A DNA stretch of 64,000 nucleotides from Taibaiella sp. (GTDB taxonomy: Bacteria; Bacteroidota; Bacteroidia; Chitinophagales; Chitinophagaceae): contig JAHBTQ010000001.1 of the NCBI GenBank assembly GCA_019638495.1, forward strand, positions 1,116,001 through 1,180,000. The letters run 5' to 3'. Below are positions 43,611 through 51,647 of the stretch, piece after piece. Every line of letters begins with the position of its first letter. Position 1 is the first letter of the stretch. The translations under genes were made by a program, and so were the position numbers. The notes under the pieces are model-generated. The model searched no databases, was not told the origin of the DNA, and worked only from the letters and a program-made list of their open reading frames with translations.

Positions 43611-44744
43611 ATGCAGCCAATAGCCTTTAATAAGCCATACCTTACCGGTAAGGAAGGTCATTACATTTACCAGGCGGTGATGTCTGGCAAAATATCAGGT
43701 GACGGTATATTTACGAAACAATGTCATGAGTTCTTTGAGACTCAGTTTGGTTTCCGCAAATGCCTGCTCACAACGTCGTGTACAGATGCCTTGGAAATGG
43801 CCGCACTTCTCATTGACATCAAGCCCGGCGATGAGGTCATCATGCCGTCATTCACATTTGTATCCACTGCAAATGCGTTTGTGTTACGAGGGGCAAAGAT
43901 CGTTTTCTGCGATAGTCGTGCTGACCATCCCGGAATGGATGAAGACCTTATAGAACCTTTGATCACCGAGCGCACCAGGGCTATAGTGCCGGTGCACTAT
44001 GCGGGTGTGGCTTGCGACATGGACAAGATCATGGCGCTGGCAAAGAAATATGATCTCTTTGTGATCGAAGATGCTGCACAGGCTATAGATAGCTATTATA
44101 CCGGCGCAGATGGTGTGAAGCGGCCGCTGGGCTCTATAGGGCACATGGCTGCCTTTTCCTTTCACGAAACGAAGAATATTATGTCGGGTGAAGGAGGCAT
44201 GCTGGTGGTGAATGATGAACGTTTTGTGGAGCGTGCCGAGATCATCCGTGAAAAAGGAACTAACCGTAGCAAGTTCTTTCGTGGAGAAATAGATAAGTAT
44301 GGGTGGGTAGATGTAGGTAGTTCGTTCCTGCCCTCTGATATTATTGCTGCGTTTCTTTTTGCCCAGTTAGAGAACCTTGAAGATATCCAGAACAAGCGTC
44401 GGCAAATATGGGATGCATATAAGGTAGGTCTTGCTGACCTTGAGGAAAAGGGGAAGCTGAAGCTACCGGTGATTCCGCCATATGCCACGAACAACTCGCA
44501 CATGTTTTATGTGCTGACAAATGGACTGGAAGAACGCACTGCACTCATAGAGGGGTTGAGGAAGAATAACATTATTGCTGTCTTCCACTACCTGAGTCTG
44601 CACAAAAGTGCTTTTTATGCTGATAAGCATGATGGACGCGATTTGCCACAGGCCGACAGATATACGAACAGCCTGGTGCGACTTCCGATGTACTATGAAC
44701 TTGATGCGGATGTTGTTATCAATGCGCTGCATCAACTGCTCTAA
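43611..44744 (+). CDS. rffA: dTDP-4-amino-4,6-dideoxygalactose transaminase-like (RffA/WecE)
   Basis: A 377-residue DegT/DnrJ/EryC1 sugar aminotransferase. The PLP pocket is clear: SCTDALEMAALL, IEDAAQAIDS with D154, and SFHETKNIMSGEGG with the Schiff-base lysine K188. The N-terminus IAFNKPYLTGKEGHYIYQAV and the ETKN form are those of RffA/WecE, which converts a dTDP-4-keto-6-deoxyhexose to its 4-amino sugar. It has its own promoter-like site 66 nt after the operon end, and it suggests that the locus makes a 4-amino-6-deoxyhexose. The dTDP-glucose genes (rmlA, rmlB) are not in the window. Confidence 0.92.
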   Translation: MQPIAFNKPYLTGKEGHYIYQAVMSGKISGDGIFTKQCHEFFETQFGFRKCLLTTSCTDALEMAALLIDIKPGDEVIMPSFTFVSTANAFVLRGAKIVFCDSRADHPGMDEDLIEPLITERTRAIVPVHYAGVACDMDKIMALAKKYDLFVIEDAAQAIDSYYTGADGVKRPLGSIGHMAAFSFHETKNIMSGEGGMLVVNDERFVERAEIIREKGTNRSKFFRGEIDKYGWVDVGSSFLPSDIIAAFLFAQLENLEDIQNKRRQIWDAYKVGLADLEEKGKLKLPVIPPYATNNSHMFYVLTNGLEERTALIEGLRKNNIIAVFHYLSLHKSAFYADKHDGRDLPQADRYTNSLVRLPMYYELDADVVINALHQLL

Positions 44745-44776
44745 GGCAGATTTTCTTTACTTTTGATTCAGTTAAG

Positions 44777-45199
44777 ATGCCATTCGCAATGAGACAAGTC
44801 TATGGAATAAAGAGCATTGTGATGATAGGGCTGATTTCCATCGCTATAGTCTGTTTCGGCTACTTTATTATTCGTCAGTGGTATGTGTGGGGAGGATTTG
44901 TACTGATAGTAGTTGTAGATAATATTCGTACTATGGTCAGCAGGTACCAGATTGCGATCGTAGACAAGGAGAAAATTACGTTGCGGTCCTTATTTCGTCC
45001 CGGCTCAAAGGCCGTAGTCGTTTTACCTTCGGACACCCGTGAAATAGTGATAAAAGACGCCAATGCATTCAGCAGCTTGTGGAAGGCGGGTGAGAACAGA
45101 CAGCCAATGCGCATTCAAATGCACACATCGGAGCGAAAAAAGCTTGAAGACCTTGTAAGGAGCATGGGCATACATGTAAGACACAGCACGGGAGCATAA
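44777..45199 (+). CDS. Small membrane protein with a PH-like cytoplasmic domain
   Basis: A 140-residue protein of unassigned family. Two membrane helices near the N-terminus (IKSIVMIGLISIAIVCFGYFII and YVWGGFVLIVVVDNI) are followed by a domain with strands such as YQIAIVDKEKITLRSLFRPG and KAVVVLPSDTREIVIKD, which looks like a bacterial PH-like (bPH) fold. Translation may start at ATG 44777 or 44789. It lies 32 nt after the rffA-like gene and 10 nt before the large membrane protein gene, so it is likely co-transcribed with both. Confidence 0.65.
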   Translation: MPFAMRQVYGIKSIVMIGLISIAIVCFGYFIIRQWYVWGGFVLIVVVDNIRTMVSRYQIAIVDKEKITLRSLFRPGSKAVVVLPSDTREIVIKDANAFSSLWKAGENRQPMRIQMHTSERKKLEDLVRSMGIHVRHSTGA

Positions 45200-45209
45200 A
45201 AAAATACGG

Positions 45210-46694
45210 ATGAGCAGGTTACTAAAGATTGGCATACTCGCATATATACTGGCTGACCTGGTATTTGTGTTTTACCTGCAGTACCATAATAACATAGACG
45301 GTGACCTGGTAGAAATAGTGCTACCCACAAAGCTGTATGAACAAACGCTGCGGAATCCATTTGGTGAGGATGTATTGCTAAGGCACGCAAAGTATGCCGG
45401 TTCCAACGGGTTCCTGGGATACTGGCTCATACATAACTATTTCAGAACAGTACCATTCCTTTTTCAGAAGATCACCACTCCGCTCAACAGCCTGTATATG
45501 GCCTGTGCCACATCTACGGTGCTGATGAAAATGCTTTATATCTACGTACTCAGCGCCATGGCCAGCGGTAGTTATCGGGTCTTTTCGAGGAAATTTCTCA
45601 TGGCCGCTCTCATCATTTGCCCGGTAATACAGACCGGCGCATACCGGTGGCTCATGGGTATTGTAGACCCTATGCTCATTAGCATGTTTGCCTATACCCG
45701 CGTCAACATCCTGATCCTCCTTTTCTTTCTGCCATTCTTTATGGATGCGTACCATGGCCGAAAGACGCACTACGGCCCGGTGCTGACTACGCTGCTGGTG
45801 CTGCTGGCAATATATAATGGCTATAACGGGCCGCTGGCAGGGCCACTTATATGCATAGTTTATGCACTGATGCTGGCTGCCATGTTCTTCCGTCACATGA
45901 AGGAGCAGGAAGCGCTACCGTTTGGTCGTCGCATCTGGGCTTCGCTCAGCTCCATTCCTCGTTTACATTATATACTGGGTGTCATCGTCTTGCTGTCGTC
46001 GGCATATTGCTACTATATTGGGCTCGCAAATGCAGAAAGCTATGTGCAGCAAATGCCGCTTTCTGTACGATATAGCCGCCTGCCCAAAGGTCTCTGGGAA
46101 CATTTCTCAACCAAGGGACTCTGGTTGTTGTCGCTCATGATAATTGTCAACGCTGTAATACTCTATACTCGTCGCGATGATGCCAAAGCGAAGAGGACCA
46201 TCAATCTGATGTGGTGGACATTCTTATTTTGTACCATATTCGTGCTTATGCTGCCATTGGGAGGTTATCGATTCTACCGCCCAAATATCATAAGGCGCGA
46301 CATCTTCTCTCCGGCCCTGGTAGGTATGGTGGGGTTTTTCGGCATTTCCGCTTTCTACATCCTGCAGACAATATCGGCTCGATACAAGAAAATATATGTT
46401 GCCTTTCTTACCATGTCACTGGCACATTTTGCGCTGGCGAATACACGCGACATTCCTGATAACTCCTGCGAGCGTGCGGCCATAGAGAAGGTCGTTGCAT
46501 CAAAAGACAAGATAGTGCGGCTGGAAGAGCAGTGCACTATCTTCAATTGGTTTTTGGTAAGAGACTATCGCGAATCAGAGAAGATAACCCGCGTAATGAA
46601 CCTTTGGGGAATACTCAAAGAGGAAAAATACTTCTACCAGGACACTATTGTCAATGGCGTGAGGGTGCCCGACCAGGTGAAGGTATATTTCTAG
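45210..46694 (+). CDS. Polytopic membrane protein, possible GT-C glycosyltransferase or polymerase
   Basis: A 494-residue integral membrane protein with about ten helices. An early loop (KYAGSNGFLGYWLIHNYFRTV) precedes the second helix and contains no D-D or D-E motif of the kind clear in some GT-C enzymes. The C-terminal 90 residues form a soluble domain (ATNTRDIPDNSCERAAIEKVV-type segment, ending FYQDTIVNGVRVPDQVKVYF). It resembles polytopic glycan polymerases or GT-C transferases by topology only. Next to a lipid-linked sugar transferase it is a natural candidate for the enzyme using that donor in the periplasm. It converges with the aldo/keto reductase gene at a 1-nt gap. Confidence 0.6.
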   Translation: MSRLLKIGILAYILADLVFVFYLQYHNNIDGDLVEIVLPTKLYEQTLRNPFGEDVLLRHAKYAGSNGFLGYWLIHNYFRTVPFLFQKITTPLNSLYMACATSTVLMKMLYIYVLSAMASGSYRVFSRKFLMAALIICPVIQTGAYRWLMGIVDPMLISMFAYTRVNILILLFFLPFFMDAYHGRKTHYGPVLTTLLVLLAIYNGYNGPLAGPLICIVYALMLAAMFFRHMKEQEALPFGRRIWASLSSIPRLHYILGVIVLLSSAYCYYIGLANAESYVQQMPLSVRYSRLPKGLWEHFSTKGLWLLSLMIIVNAVILYTRRDDAKAKRTINLMWWTFLFCTIFVLMLPLGGYRFYRPNIIRRDIFSPALVGMVGFFGISAFYILQTISARYKKIYVAFLTMSLAHFALANTRDIPDNSCERAAIEKVVASKDKIVRLEEQCTIFNWFLVRDYRESEKITRVMNLWGILKEEKYFYQDTIVNGVRVPDQVKVYF

Positions 46695-46695
46695 C

Positions 46696-47667
46696 CTACC
46701 TCCACCGGTAAAATACCTCGGGTACTGTCTCGGCAATGTGCTGCAACGTATAGGCCGGTAACGGCCCCAGTTTCATAGCCAGAATAGCGTCTCTCACCTG
46801 CTGCATGTTGCGTATTCCCGGGATCACCACTGTGTTATGTGGGTTGGAGAGCTGGAATCGCAATGCGCTTACCGTAATTCCACCATCCATACTATCCAGG
46901 AATGATAGCTTGCGAACGGAGTCGGTAACCCACTGCACCTGCTCCTGGTTGAAGTTGCTACGGATATCATCACTCCCGAATGTCCTGTCCTCATTCAGTG
47001 TGCGTGGGCTCAAAAAGCCAGATGCAAGAGGCACACGGCAGATGAATGTGTAATGCGCATGATCGGGATTGCTGAAGTAGTTGGCATACCGCCTGTCCAG
47101 CGGGTTGTAAACAGCTTCTATTACGTTGCCGAAATTATGTCGCAGCACGTTTGCAACGCCCTTTTGCGTGCGGCAGCTTACGCCGTACGAATCGATCAGG
47201 CCTTGTTCTTTAAGCTTCTCAAACGGGGTTATGTCGAAAGATCCGAAGTTGAAATCGTCAGTCGGATTGTGCAATAGAATGGCGCCCAACTTATCTATAT
47301 CCAACCTTCTGAGGCTATTCTCTACACTTCGCACAAGATTGTCGCCGGAAAAGTCGTCGTCGTCCGATCCGGAGCCTTCAACTATACCGTACTTGGTGCA
47401 AACAACGGGTTTTGTTTTCCCTTTATAAGATGCCAGCGCATCACCCAGCACTTTCTCAGACCTGCCTTCGCCGTAGGCTATTGCGGTGTCAAAGAAGTTA
47501 ATTCCATTATCGAGTGCGGTGTGCACGGCCTGGATGGCCTCATCTGTATCTATATTGCCGTATCCATTTGCGCGGCCGCCCAGTTCGTAGGCGCCGGCAA
47601 GTTGCCAGCAGCCAAAGCCCATACGGTTGATGTCTGTACCGCCGAGCTTGCTCATTAATTCACTCAT
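46696..47667 (-). CDS. Aldo/keto reductase
   Basis: A 323-residue NADPH-dependent TIM-barrel reductase. The catalytic tetrad region reads FFDTAIAYGEGRSEKVLG (Asp and Tyr), VVCTKYGIV (Lys) and AILLHNPTDDF (His). The C-terminal cofactor site VVIPGIRNMQQVRDAI is standard. It resembles the group of aldo/keto reductases acting on sugars or sugar-derived aldehydes. It overlaps the stop of the TauD-like gene by one base (TAATG), so the two are translationally coupled. Their common location inside a glycan region suggests a reductive or oxidative step on a sugar or side chain. Confidence 0.9.
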   Translation of the reverse strand: MSELMSKLGGTDINRMGFGCWQLAGAYELGGRANGYGNIDTDEAIQAVHTALDNGINFFDTAIAYGEGRSEKVLGDALASYKGKTKPVVCTKYGIVEGSGSDDDDFSGDNLVRSVENSLRRLDIDKLGAILLHNPTDDFNFGSFDITPFEKLKEQGLIDSYGVSCRTQKGVANVLRHNFGNVIEAVYNPLDRRYANYFSNPDHAHYTFICRVPLASGFLSPRTLNEDRTFGSDDIRSNFNQEQVQWVTDSVRKLSFLDSMDGGITVSALRFQLSNPHNTVVIPGIRNMQQVRDAILAMKLGPLPAYTLQHIAETVPEVFYRWR

Positions 47668-48422
47668 TAGTTGAAGTTAAATCCTCCTTTTATGAGTGTA
47701 CGTGCGCCATAGAAAGAGTTGCGACCATGGAGTAGTCTGTCGTCCTGGAAGAATGCTGCCTCACCGGGTTTCAGGTAAACGGGGAAAAGCAGGCCGCCTT
47801 CTACTATCTTCTTCTCCAGGAAGTTGTGAAACTGTTCGCACATTTCTTTCACCTCAGGCTTGTTGTCGTCCATTACGCGATACCAGTTCCAGTTCAGCTT
47901 CACACCGCGGTCGTCTGTATCTATGATCTTACGACGCTTGCGTTGGTCCTCACCCTTGCCAAAATCTACAACGAGTGTTGTTAGCTTTGCGTAGAGCTCA
48001 GGCTCAAATTTTTCAAGTATATAAATGAGGTCGTCGGAGTCGATAAATGTAGTAGCCCCACCTATCTCTGCCTGCTCTGTACAGAAAAAGAAGTTTACAT
48101 CCAGCTCAAAGTTGACATATGCTGCATCGGTATGCAGTGGCTGCCGCACATTGGCATGGCGGAATGTGTACTGGTGGTCCTTATCATAGCGCACATCCGT
48201 CCAGCGCTGGTCGGCATTTGCGTTACCGGTTTTTATGTCCTCATCTACATTTACAATTTCTCCCAGTTGGTCTACAAGACCGGAATAGAAAGTTTTGTAG
48301 TCTACCTCTTTCGGCACGCCGGTGAGATGTACTACCTTATATGTTTTCAGCGTATCTCTGAATTCAGAAGCAAAGTTCGGAGTGGCACTGTACGCAACTT
48401 CTTTGAGGAAATTCGGACTCAT
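47667..48422 (-). CDS. TauD/TfdA-like Fe(II)/2-oxoglutarate dioxygenase
   Basis: A 251-residue non-heme iron oxygenase from the ATG at 48422; an earlier in-frame ATG at 48455 lacks family residues. The facial triad is H97-x-D99 in QPLHTDAAYV and H232 in LLHGRNSF; R241 in ARTLIKGGFNF binds 2-oxoglutarate. Family members hydroxylate or otherwise oxidise small molecules using 2-oxoglutarate and O2, for example taurine, amino acids or natural-product intermediates. The substrate is unknown. It forms a two-gene operon with the aldo/keto reductase. A -7-like element lies at 48453. Confidence 0.85.
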   Translation of the reverse strand: MSPNFLKEVAYSATPNFASEFRDTLKTYKVVHLTGVPKEVDYKTFYSGLVDQLGEIVNVDEDIKTGNANADQRWTDVRYDKDHQYTFRHANVRQPLHTDAAYVNFELDVNFFFCTEQAEIGGATTFIDSDDLIYILEKFEPELYAKLTTLVVDFGKGEDQRKRRKIIDTDDRGVKLNWNWYRVMDDNKPEVKEMCEQFHNFLEKKIVEGGLLFPVYLKPGEAAFFQDDRLLHGRNSFYGARTLIKGGFNFN

Positions 48423-48452
48423 ATTCGTTGGATTTTTAGCCTTTTGATGGCG

Positions 48453-48460
48453 CAAAACTA
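48453..48460 (-). promoter_or_regulatory. Putative -7 element for the dioxygenase-reductase operon
   Basis: On the minus strand TAGTTTTG matches TAnnTTTG, 30 nt before the ATG at 48422. Confidence 0.5.
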
Positions 48461-48580
48461 CGCGTTTATTTCTCGTGGTGAATGATAATAGTCAGTATTG
48501 GTGCTTATTTGCGTATTTTCGCAATCACCTACTGTATTCCCTTTCAGAATCAACTAACTACCAATACTTTATCTGCCGGA

Positions 48581-49531
48581 ATGAATAACGATGCACCTCT
48601 GGTGAGCGTCTGCACCATTACTTATAATCATGAGCCATTTATTGAGCAGGCTATCCTTAGTGTGCTGGAGCAGAAGGTCGATTTTAAAATAGAGTTCGTA
48701 ATTGGTGACGACTGCTCTAAAGACGGTAACCGGGCCATCATCAACAAATATTATGAGCTCTATCCGGACATCATAGTGCCATTGCTACCTCCGCAAAACC
48801 TGGGAGCTAAGCAAAACGCCATTAACTGTCTGCAGCGTTGCACCGGAAAGTATATCGCATTCCTGGAAGGCGATGACTACTGGAGCGACCCATATAAGCT
48901 GGCTAAACAGGTAGCCTTTATGGAGGCCCATCCAGAATATACAATGTGCTTCACCGATGCAGATGTTATAGACGAGACGGGCCGGGAACTGGGCAACCCA
49001 TTTGAGCCGGCAACCCGCGAAGACTATACGATAGAGGATGTGATAATGGCCGACAAAGTTTTCATTCCCACTGCGACATTGTTTTTCCGTAACCTGCTGC
49101 CCAATCCCATTCCAAAGTTCTTTAGAGAAGCAATAAGCGGCGACATAGCCATACATCTCGTCATTTCACATCAGGGAAAGATCAGGCGCATACCCGGTGT
49201 AACTGCTATTTACCGCCATCACCCCGGCGGCATCACCAAGACACCTTATGTGCTTGCTCAGGCACACAAGGCACAGTTCCAGATGTACGAAGGGGCTAAT
49301 GAATTCTTTGACTATAAATATGATGCTATATTCCGGAAGCGACTACTGGAGATGGCTCGCACACAACTGATCTATTATTCAGGAGACAGGAAAGGGTGGG
49401 AAAAGATGCGATACGTGTGGCAGAACTCGGGAAATTATTTCCGCTATTCAGGCTTCAACATGAAGGACCTTGCCTATCTCACAATTGTCATGTTCTTCCC
49501 ATCGCTGCTAAAGTCAAAGAAGAAGAGCTAA
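48581..49531 (+). CDS. Glycosyltransferase family 2
   Basis: A 316-residue cytosolic GT-A glycosyltransferase from the ATG at 48581. The earlier in-frame ATG at 48482 would add 33 atypical residues. Motifs are APLVSVCTITYNHEPFIEQA, IGDDCSKDGN, and FLEGDDYWSDPYKL, the 'EGDDYW' variant of DxD, with VTAIYRHHPGGI further on. The absence of membrane helices separates it from the polyprenyl-phosphate type. It probably adds a sugar to the growing surface glycan. The WbqC-like gene starts 12 nt later. Confidence 0.9.
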   Translation: MNNDAPLVSVCTITYNHEPFIEQAILSVLEQKVDFKIEFVIGDDCSKDGNRAIINKYYELYPDIIVPLLPPQNLGAKQNAINCLQRCTGKYIAFLEGDDYWSDPYKLAKQVAFMEAHPEYTMCFTDADVIDETGRELGNPFEPATREDYTIEDVIMADKVFIPTATLFFRNLLPNPIPKFFREAISGDIAIHLVISHQGKIRRIPGVTAIYRHHPGGITKTPYVLAQAHKAQFQMYEGANEFFDYKYDAIFRKRLLEMARTQLIYYSGDRKGWEKMRYVWQNSGNYFRYSGFNMKDLAYLTIVMFFPSLLKSKKKS

Positions 49532-49543
49532 TTTTAGCCATTG

Positions 49544-50206
49544 ATGAAAGCAGCTATCATGCAGCCATATGTTTGTCCCTACCTGGGATACTTTCAGCTA
49601 GTTGCTGCAGTAGACCTTTTCGTCTTTTACGATGACGTGAATTACATAAGAGGCGGGTGGATAAACAGGAACCGGATTATGTCTATGGGCAAAGAATTCC
49701 TGTTCACCATTCCCATTGTGGATGCCAGCTCATACAGGCTTATCAAGGATACCGAGATAAACTGGAAGCTGAAGGAGATGGCGAAGATCCACGCGAATAT
49801 AAGGCACTCCTACGCACGCTCTCCCTTTTTCAAGGATGTGTTCCCGGTGGTCGACGAGTTGTTCGCAGCCCGGCACCGCACCATATCAGAGATGGCCATA
49901 GACAGCGTAAAGAAGTTCTCTGAATACCTGGGACTGCAAACTAAGTTTAAGACATCATCAGAGGAAGGCTACACTAAAACAGAAGACCGCGTGCAAAACC
50001 TCGTTAATATTCTGAAGCCCGAGCATGCCGACCACTACATAAATCCAATTGGTGGCCAGGAGCTCTACAAAAAAGAAGACTTCGAACCACACGGGATAAC
50101 GCTCAATTTTATCAAGGGAACAGGCAGCCTGTCGATTGTGGACGTGTGCATGCAGCACAGCCGCGACGAAATAACGGAAATGCTGAAAAACTATACACTC
50201 ATATGA
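49544..50206 (+). CDS. WbqC family protein
   Basis: A 220-residue protein of the WbqC family. It has the diagnostic start MKAAIMQPYVCPYLGYFQLV, then DLFVFYDDVNYIRGGWINRN, FLFTIPIVDAS and INPIGGQELYKKEDF. WbqC proteins occur in O-antigen and capsule clusters beside DegT aminotransferases and acetyltransferases, as here. They are thought to help make an acylated amino sugar, but no enzymatic function is established. The start codon is the ATG at 49544 and the stop overlaps the next gene through ATGA. Confidence 0.93.
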   Translation: MKAAIMQPYVCPYLGYFQLVAAVDLFVFYDDVNYIRGGWINRNRIMSMGKEFLFTIPIVDASSYRLIKDTEINWKLKEMAKIHANIRHSYARSPFFKDVFPVVDELFAARHRTISEMAIDSVKKFSEYLGLQTKFKTSSEEGYTKTEDRVQNLVNILKPEHADHYINPIGGQELYKKEDFEPHGITLNFIKGTGSLSIVDVCMQHSRDEITEMLKNYTLI

Positions 50207-51138
50207 AAGAATTGGGAGGGTACCTGGAGCTGGAGCTCGGCAATCGCAACAGTGAATATCACAGAGGTCTTGTACGGTTAAACACCGGGAGGAACGCGCT
50301 GGAATATATTTTGCGGGCGCACAATTACAAGAAGCTCTACCTTCCACACTACCACTGTAGTGCTCTTATTACACCCCTGGAGCGCCTGGGGCTGCCCTAC
50401 GAGTTGTATCACATCGATTACAATTTTGAGTTTTCTGATATTGTGGTGGGAGCAGATGAGGCCATTCTATACATCAACTTCTTCGGGCTGAAGGATGACT
50501 ACATCGCAACGCTGGTGGGCAAGTACCCAAACCTCATAGTAGACAACGCACACAGCTTCTTTTCGCCGGTACATAGCGGCGTAGACACTTTCTACTCTTG
50601 CAGGAAGTTTTTTGGTGTGCCGGACGGTGCATATGTAGCTGCTACAAAACACCCGGTAATGGATGTGCAGGAGGACACATCCTATGCGCGATATGAACAC
50701 CTGGTAGGCCGGCGCGATGAGGGCGCTACGGCACACTATGGTTTTTACAAACACATTGAAAATGAGTTTGCTAATGAACCTGTTAAGCTGATGTCCCGCT
50801 CTACGCAACAGGTCATGGAGAATATAGACTACGATAGCGCGAAAGCAAGGCGAAGTGCAAACTATGCACACTTGCACAAGGCACTGGGTAATAGGAACCG
50901 CCTTACGCTCCCATCGGAAAGTATGGGCATGTCTTACCCGCTGCTTGCATCCATAGAGATGCTTCATAAACTCATTGAGCAGAAGGTTTACATCGGGGTC
51001 TACTGGCCCAATGTGATCCGGGATATGCCGAACGATACGGTAGAGCACGACCTGGCGCTGAACCTGCTAAGCCTGCCTATAGACCAGCGATATGACATTG
51101 CAGATATGGATGAGATCATAAAGCGAATAGAAAAATGA
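50203..51138 (+). CDS. Divergent DegT-fold PLP-dependent enzyme
   Basis: A 311-residue protein resembling the DegT/DnrJ/EryC1 fold but shorter and diverged. The N-terminal LNTGRNALEYILRA corresponds to the cofactor-binding helix; LIVDNAHSFF has D114 where family members bind the pyridine nitrogen; and YSCRKFFGVPDGAYV has K135 in the Schiff-base position. The loss of about 60 residues relative to RffA suggests an altered C-terminal domain. With WbqC and a GNAT enzyme it would aminate a keto-sugar. It starts by an ATGA overlap with the WbqC gene; an earlier in-frame GTG at 50146 is rejected. Confidence 0.75.
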   Translation: MKELGGYLELELGNRNSEYHRGLVRLNTGRNALEYILRAHNYKKLYLPHYHCSALITPLERLGLPYELYHIDYNFEFSDIVVGADEAILYINFFGLKDDYIATLVGKYPNLIVDNAHSFFSPVHSGVDTFYSCRKFFGVPDGAYVAATKHPVMDVQEDTSYARYEHLVGRRDEGATAHYGFYKHIENEFANEPVKLMSRSTQQVMENIDYDSAKARRSANYAHLHKALGNRNRLTLPSESMGMSYPLLASIEMLHKLIEQKVYIGVYWPNVIRDMPNDTVEHDLALNLLSLPIDQRYDIADMDEIIKRIEK

Positions 51139-51626
51139 TAGACATATACATAAGGCCATTGCGCATGGGTGATGAATTGGTAGCCTATCATTGGCGCAAC
51201 AACCCTGACGTCTGGAAATACACAGGTTCGCGTCCGGACATTGTTGTAACGGAAGAGATAGAGCGGCAGTGGATGGAACGCGTGCTCGCGCAAACGAACG
51301 TAATGCGCTATGCTATTTGCATCAAGGATACCGACGAATATATTGGCAACGTAACGCTCACGGACATAGAGGATGGCCGTGCGCAGTTTCACACACACAT
51401 CGGCGCTACGCAGTATTGGGGCAAGGGCATATCATCTAAGGCTACCCGCATGATGCTGGAAATGGGTTTTGCGGCAGGGCTGCACGAGATATACCTGGGT
51501 GTGCATAAGGACAATGTCGGTGCGCTATCCGTTTACCGTAAGTGGGGTTTTGTTGAAACCGGTCGCAATGGTGACGAAATAGAAATGACCCTTACGAAGG
51601 AGCAGTTTGAAGCTGCTACTAGGTAA
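51135..51626 (+). CDS. GNAT family N-acetyltransferase (RimJ/RimL-like)
   Basis: A 163-residue acetyltransferase. It shows YIRPLRMGDELVAYHWRNNPDVW at the start, the acetyl-CoA-binding IGATQYWGKGISSKATRMML segment and LGVHKDNVGALSVYRKWGF. The RimJ/RimL subgroup includes sugar-amine acetyltransferases such as those following DegT enzymes in O-antigen loci. It starts by an ATGA overlap with the DegT-fold gene and ends 21 nt before the convergent M16 peptidase gene. An N-acetylated amino sugar is the expected product; this is inference. Confidence 0.9.
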   Translation: MIDIYIRPLRMGDELVAYHWRNNPDVWKYTGSRPDIVVTEEIERQWMERVLAQTNVMRYAICIKDTDEYIGNVTLTDIEDGRAQFHTHIGATQYWGKGISSKATRMMLEMGFAAGLHEIYLGVHKDNVGALSVYRKWGFVETGRNGDEIEMTLTKEQFEAATR

Positions 51627-51647
51627 GGGCCATTCGCAAATAGCGGC

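Noticed and set aside
38189..51626. Prophage or integrative element boundaries around the glycan region
   Set aside because: No integrase, recombinase, tRNA-adjacent attachment repeat or phage gene was seen at either end.
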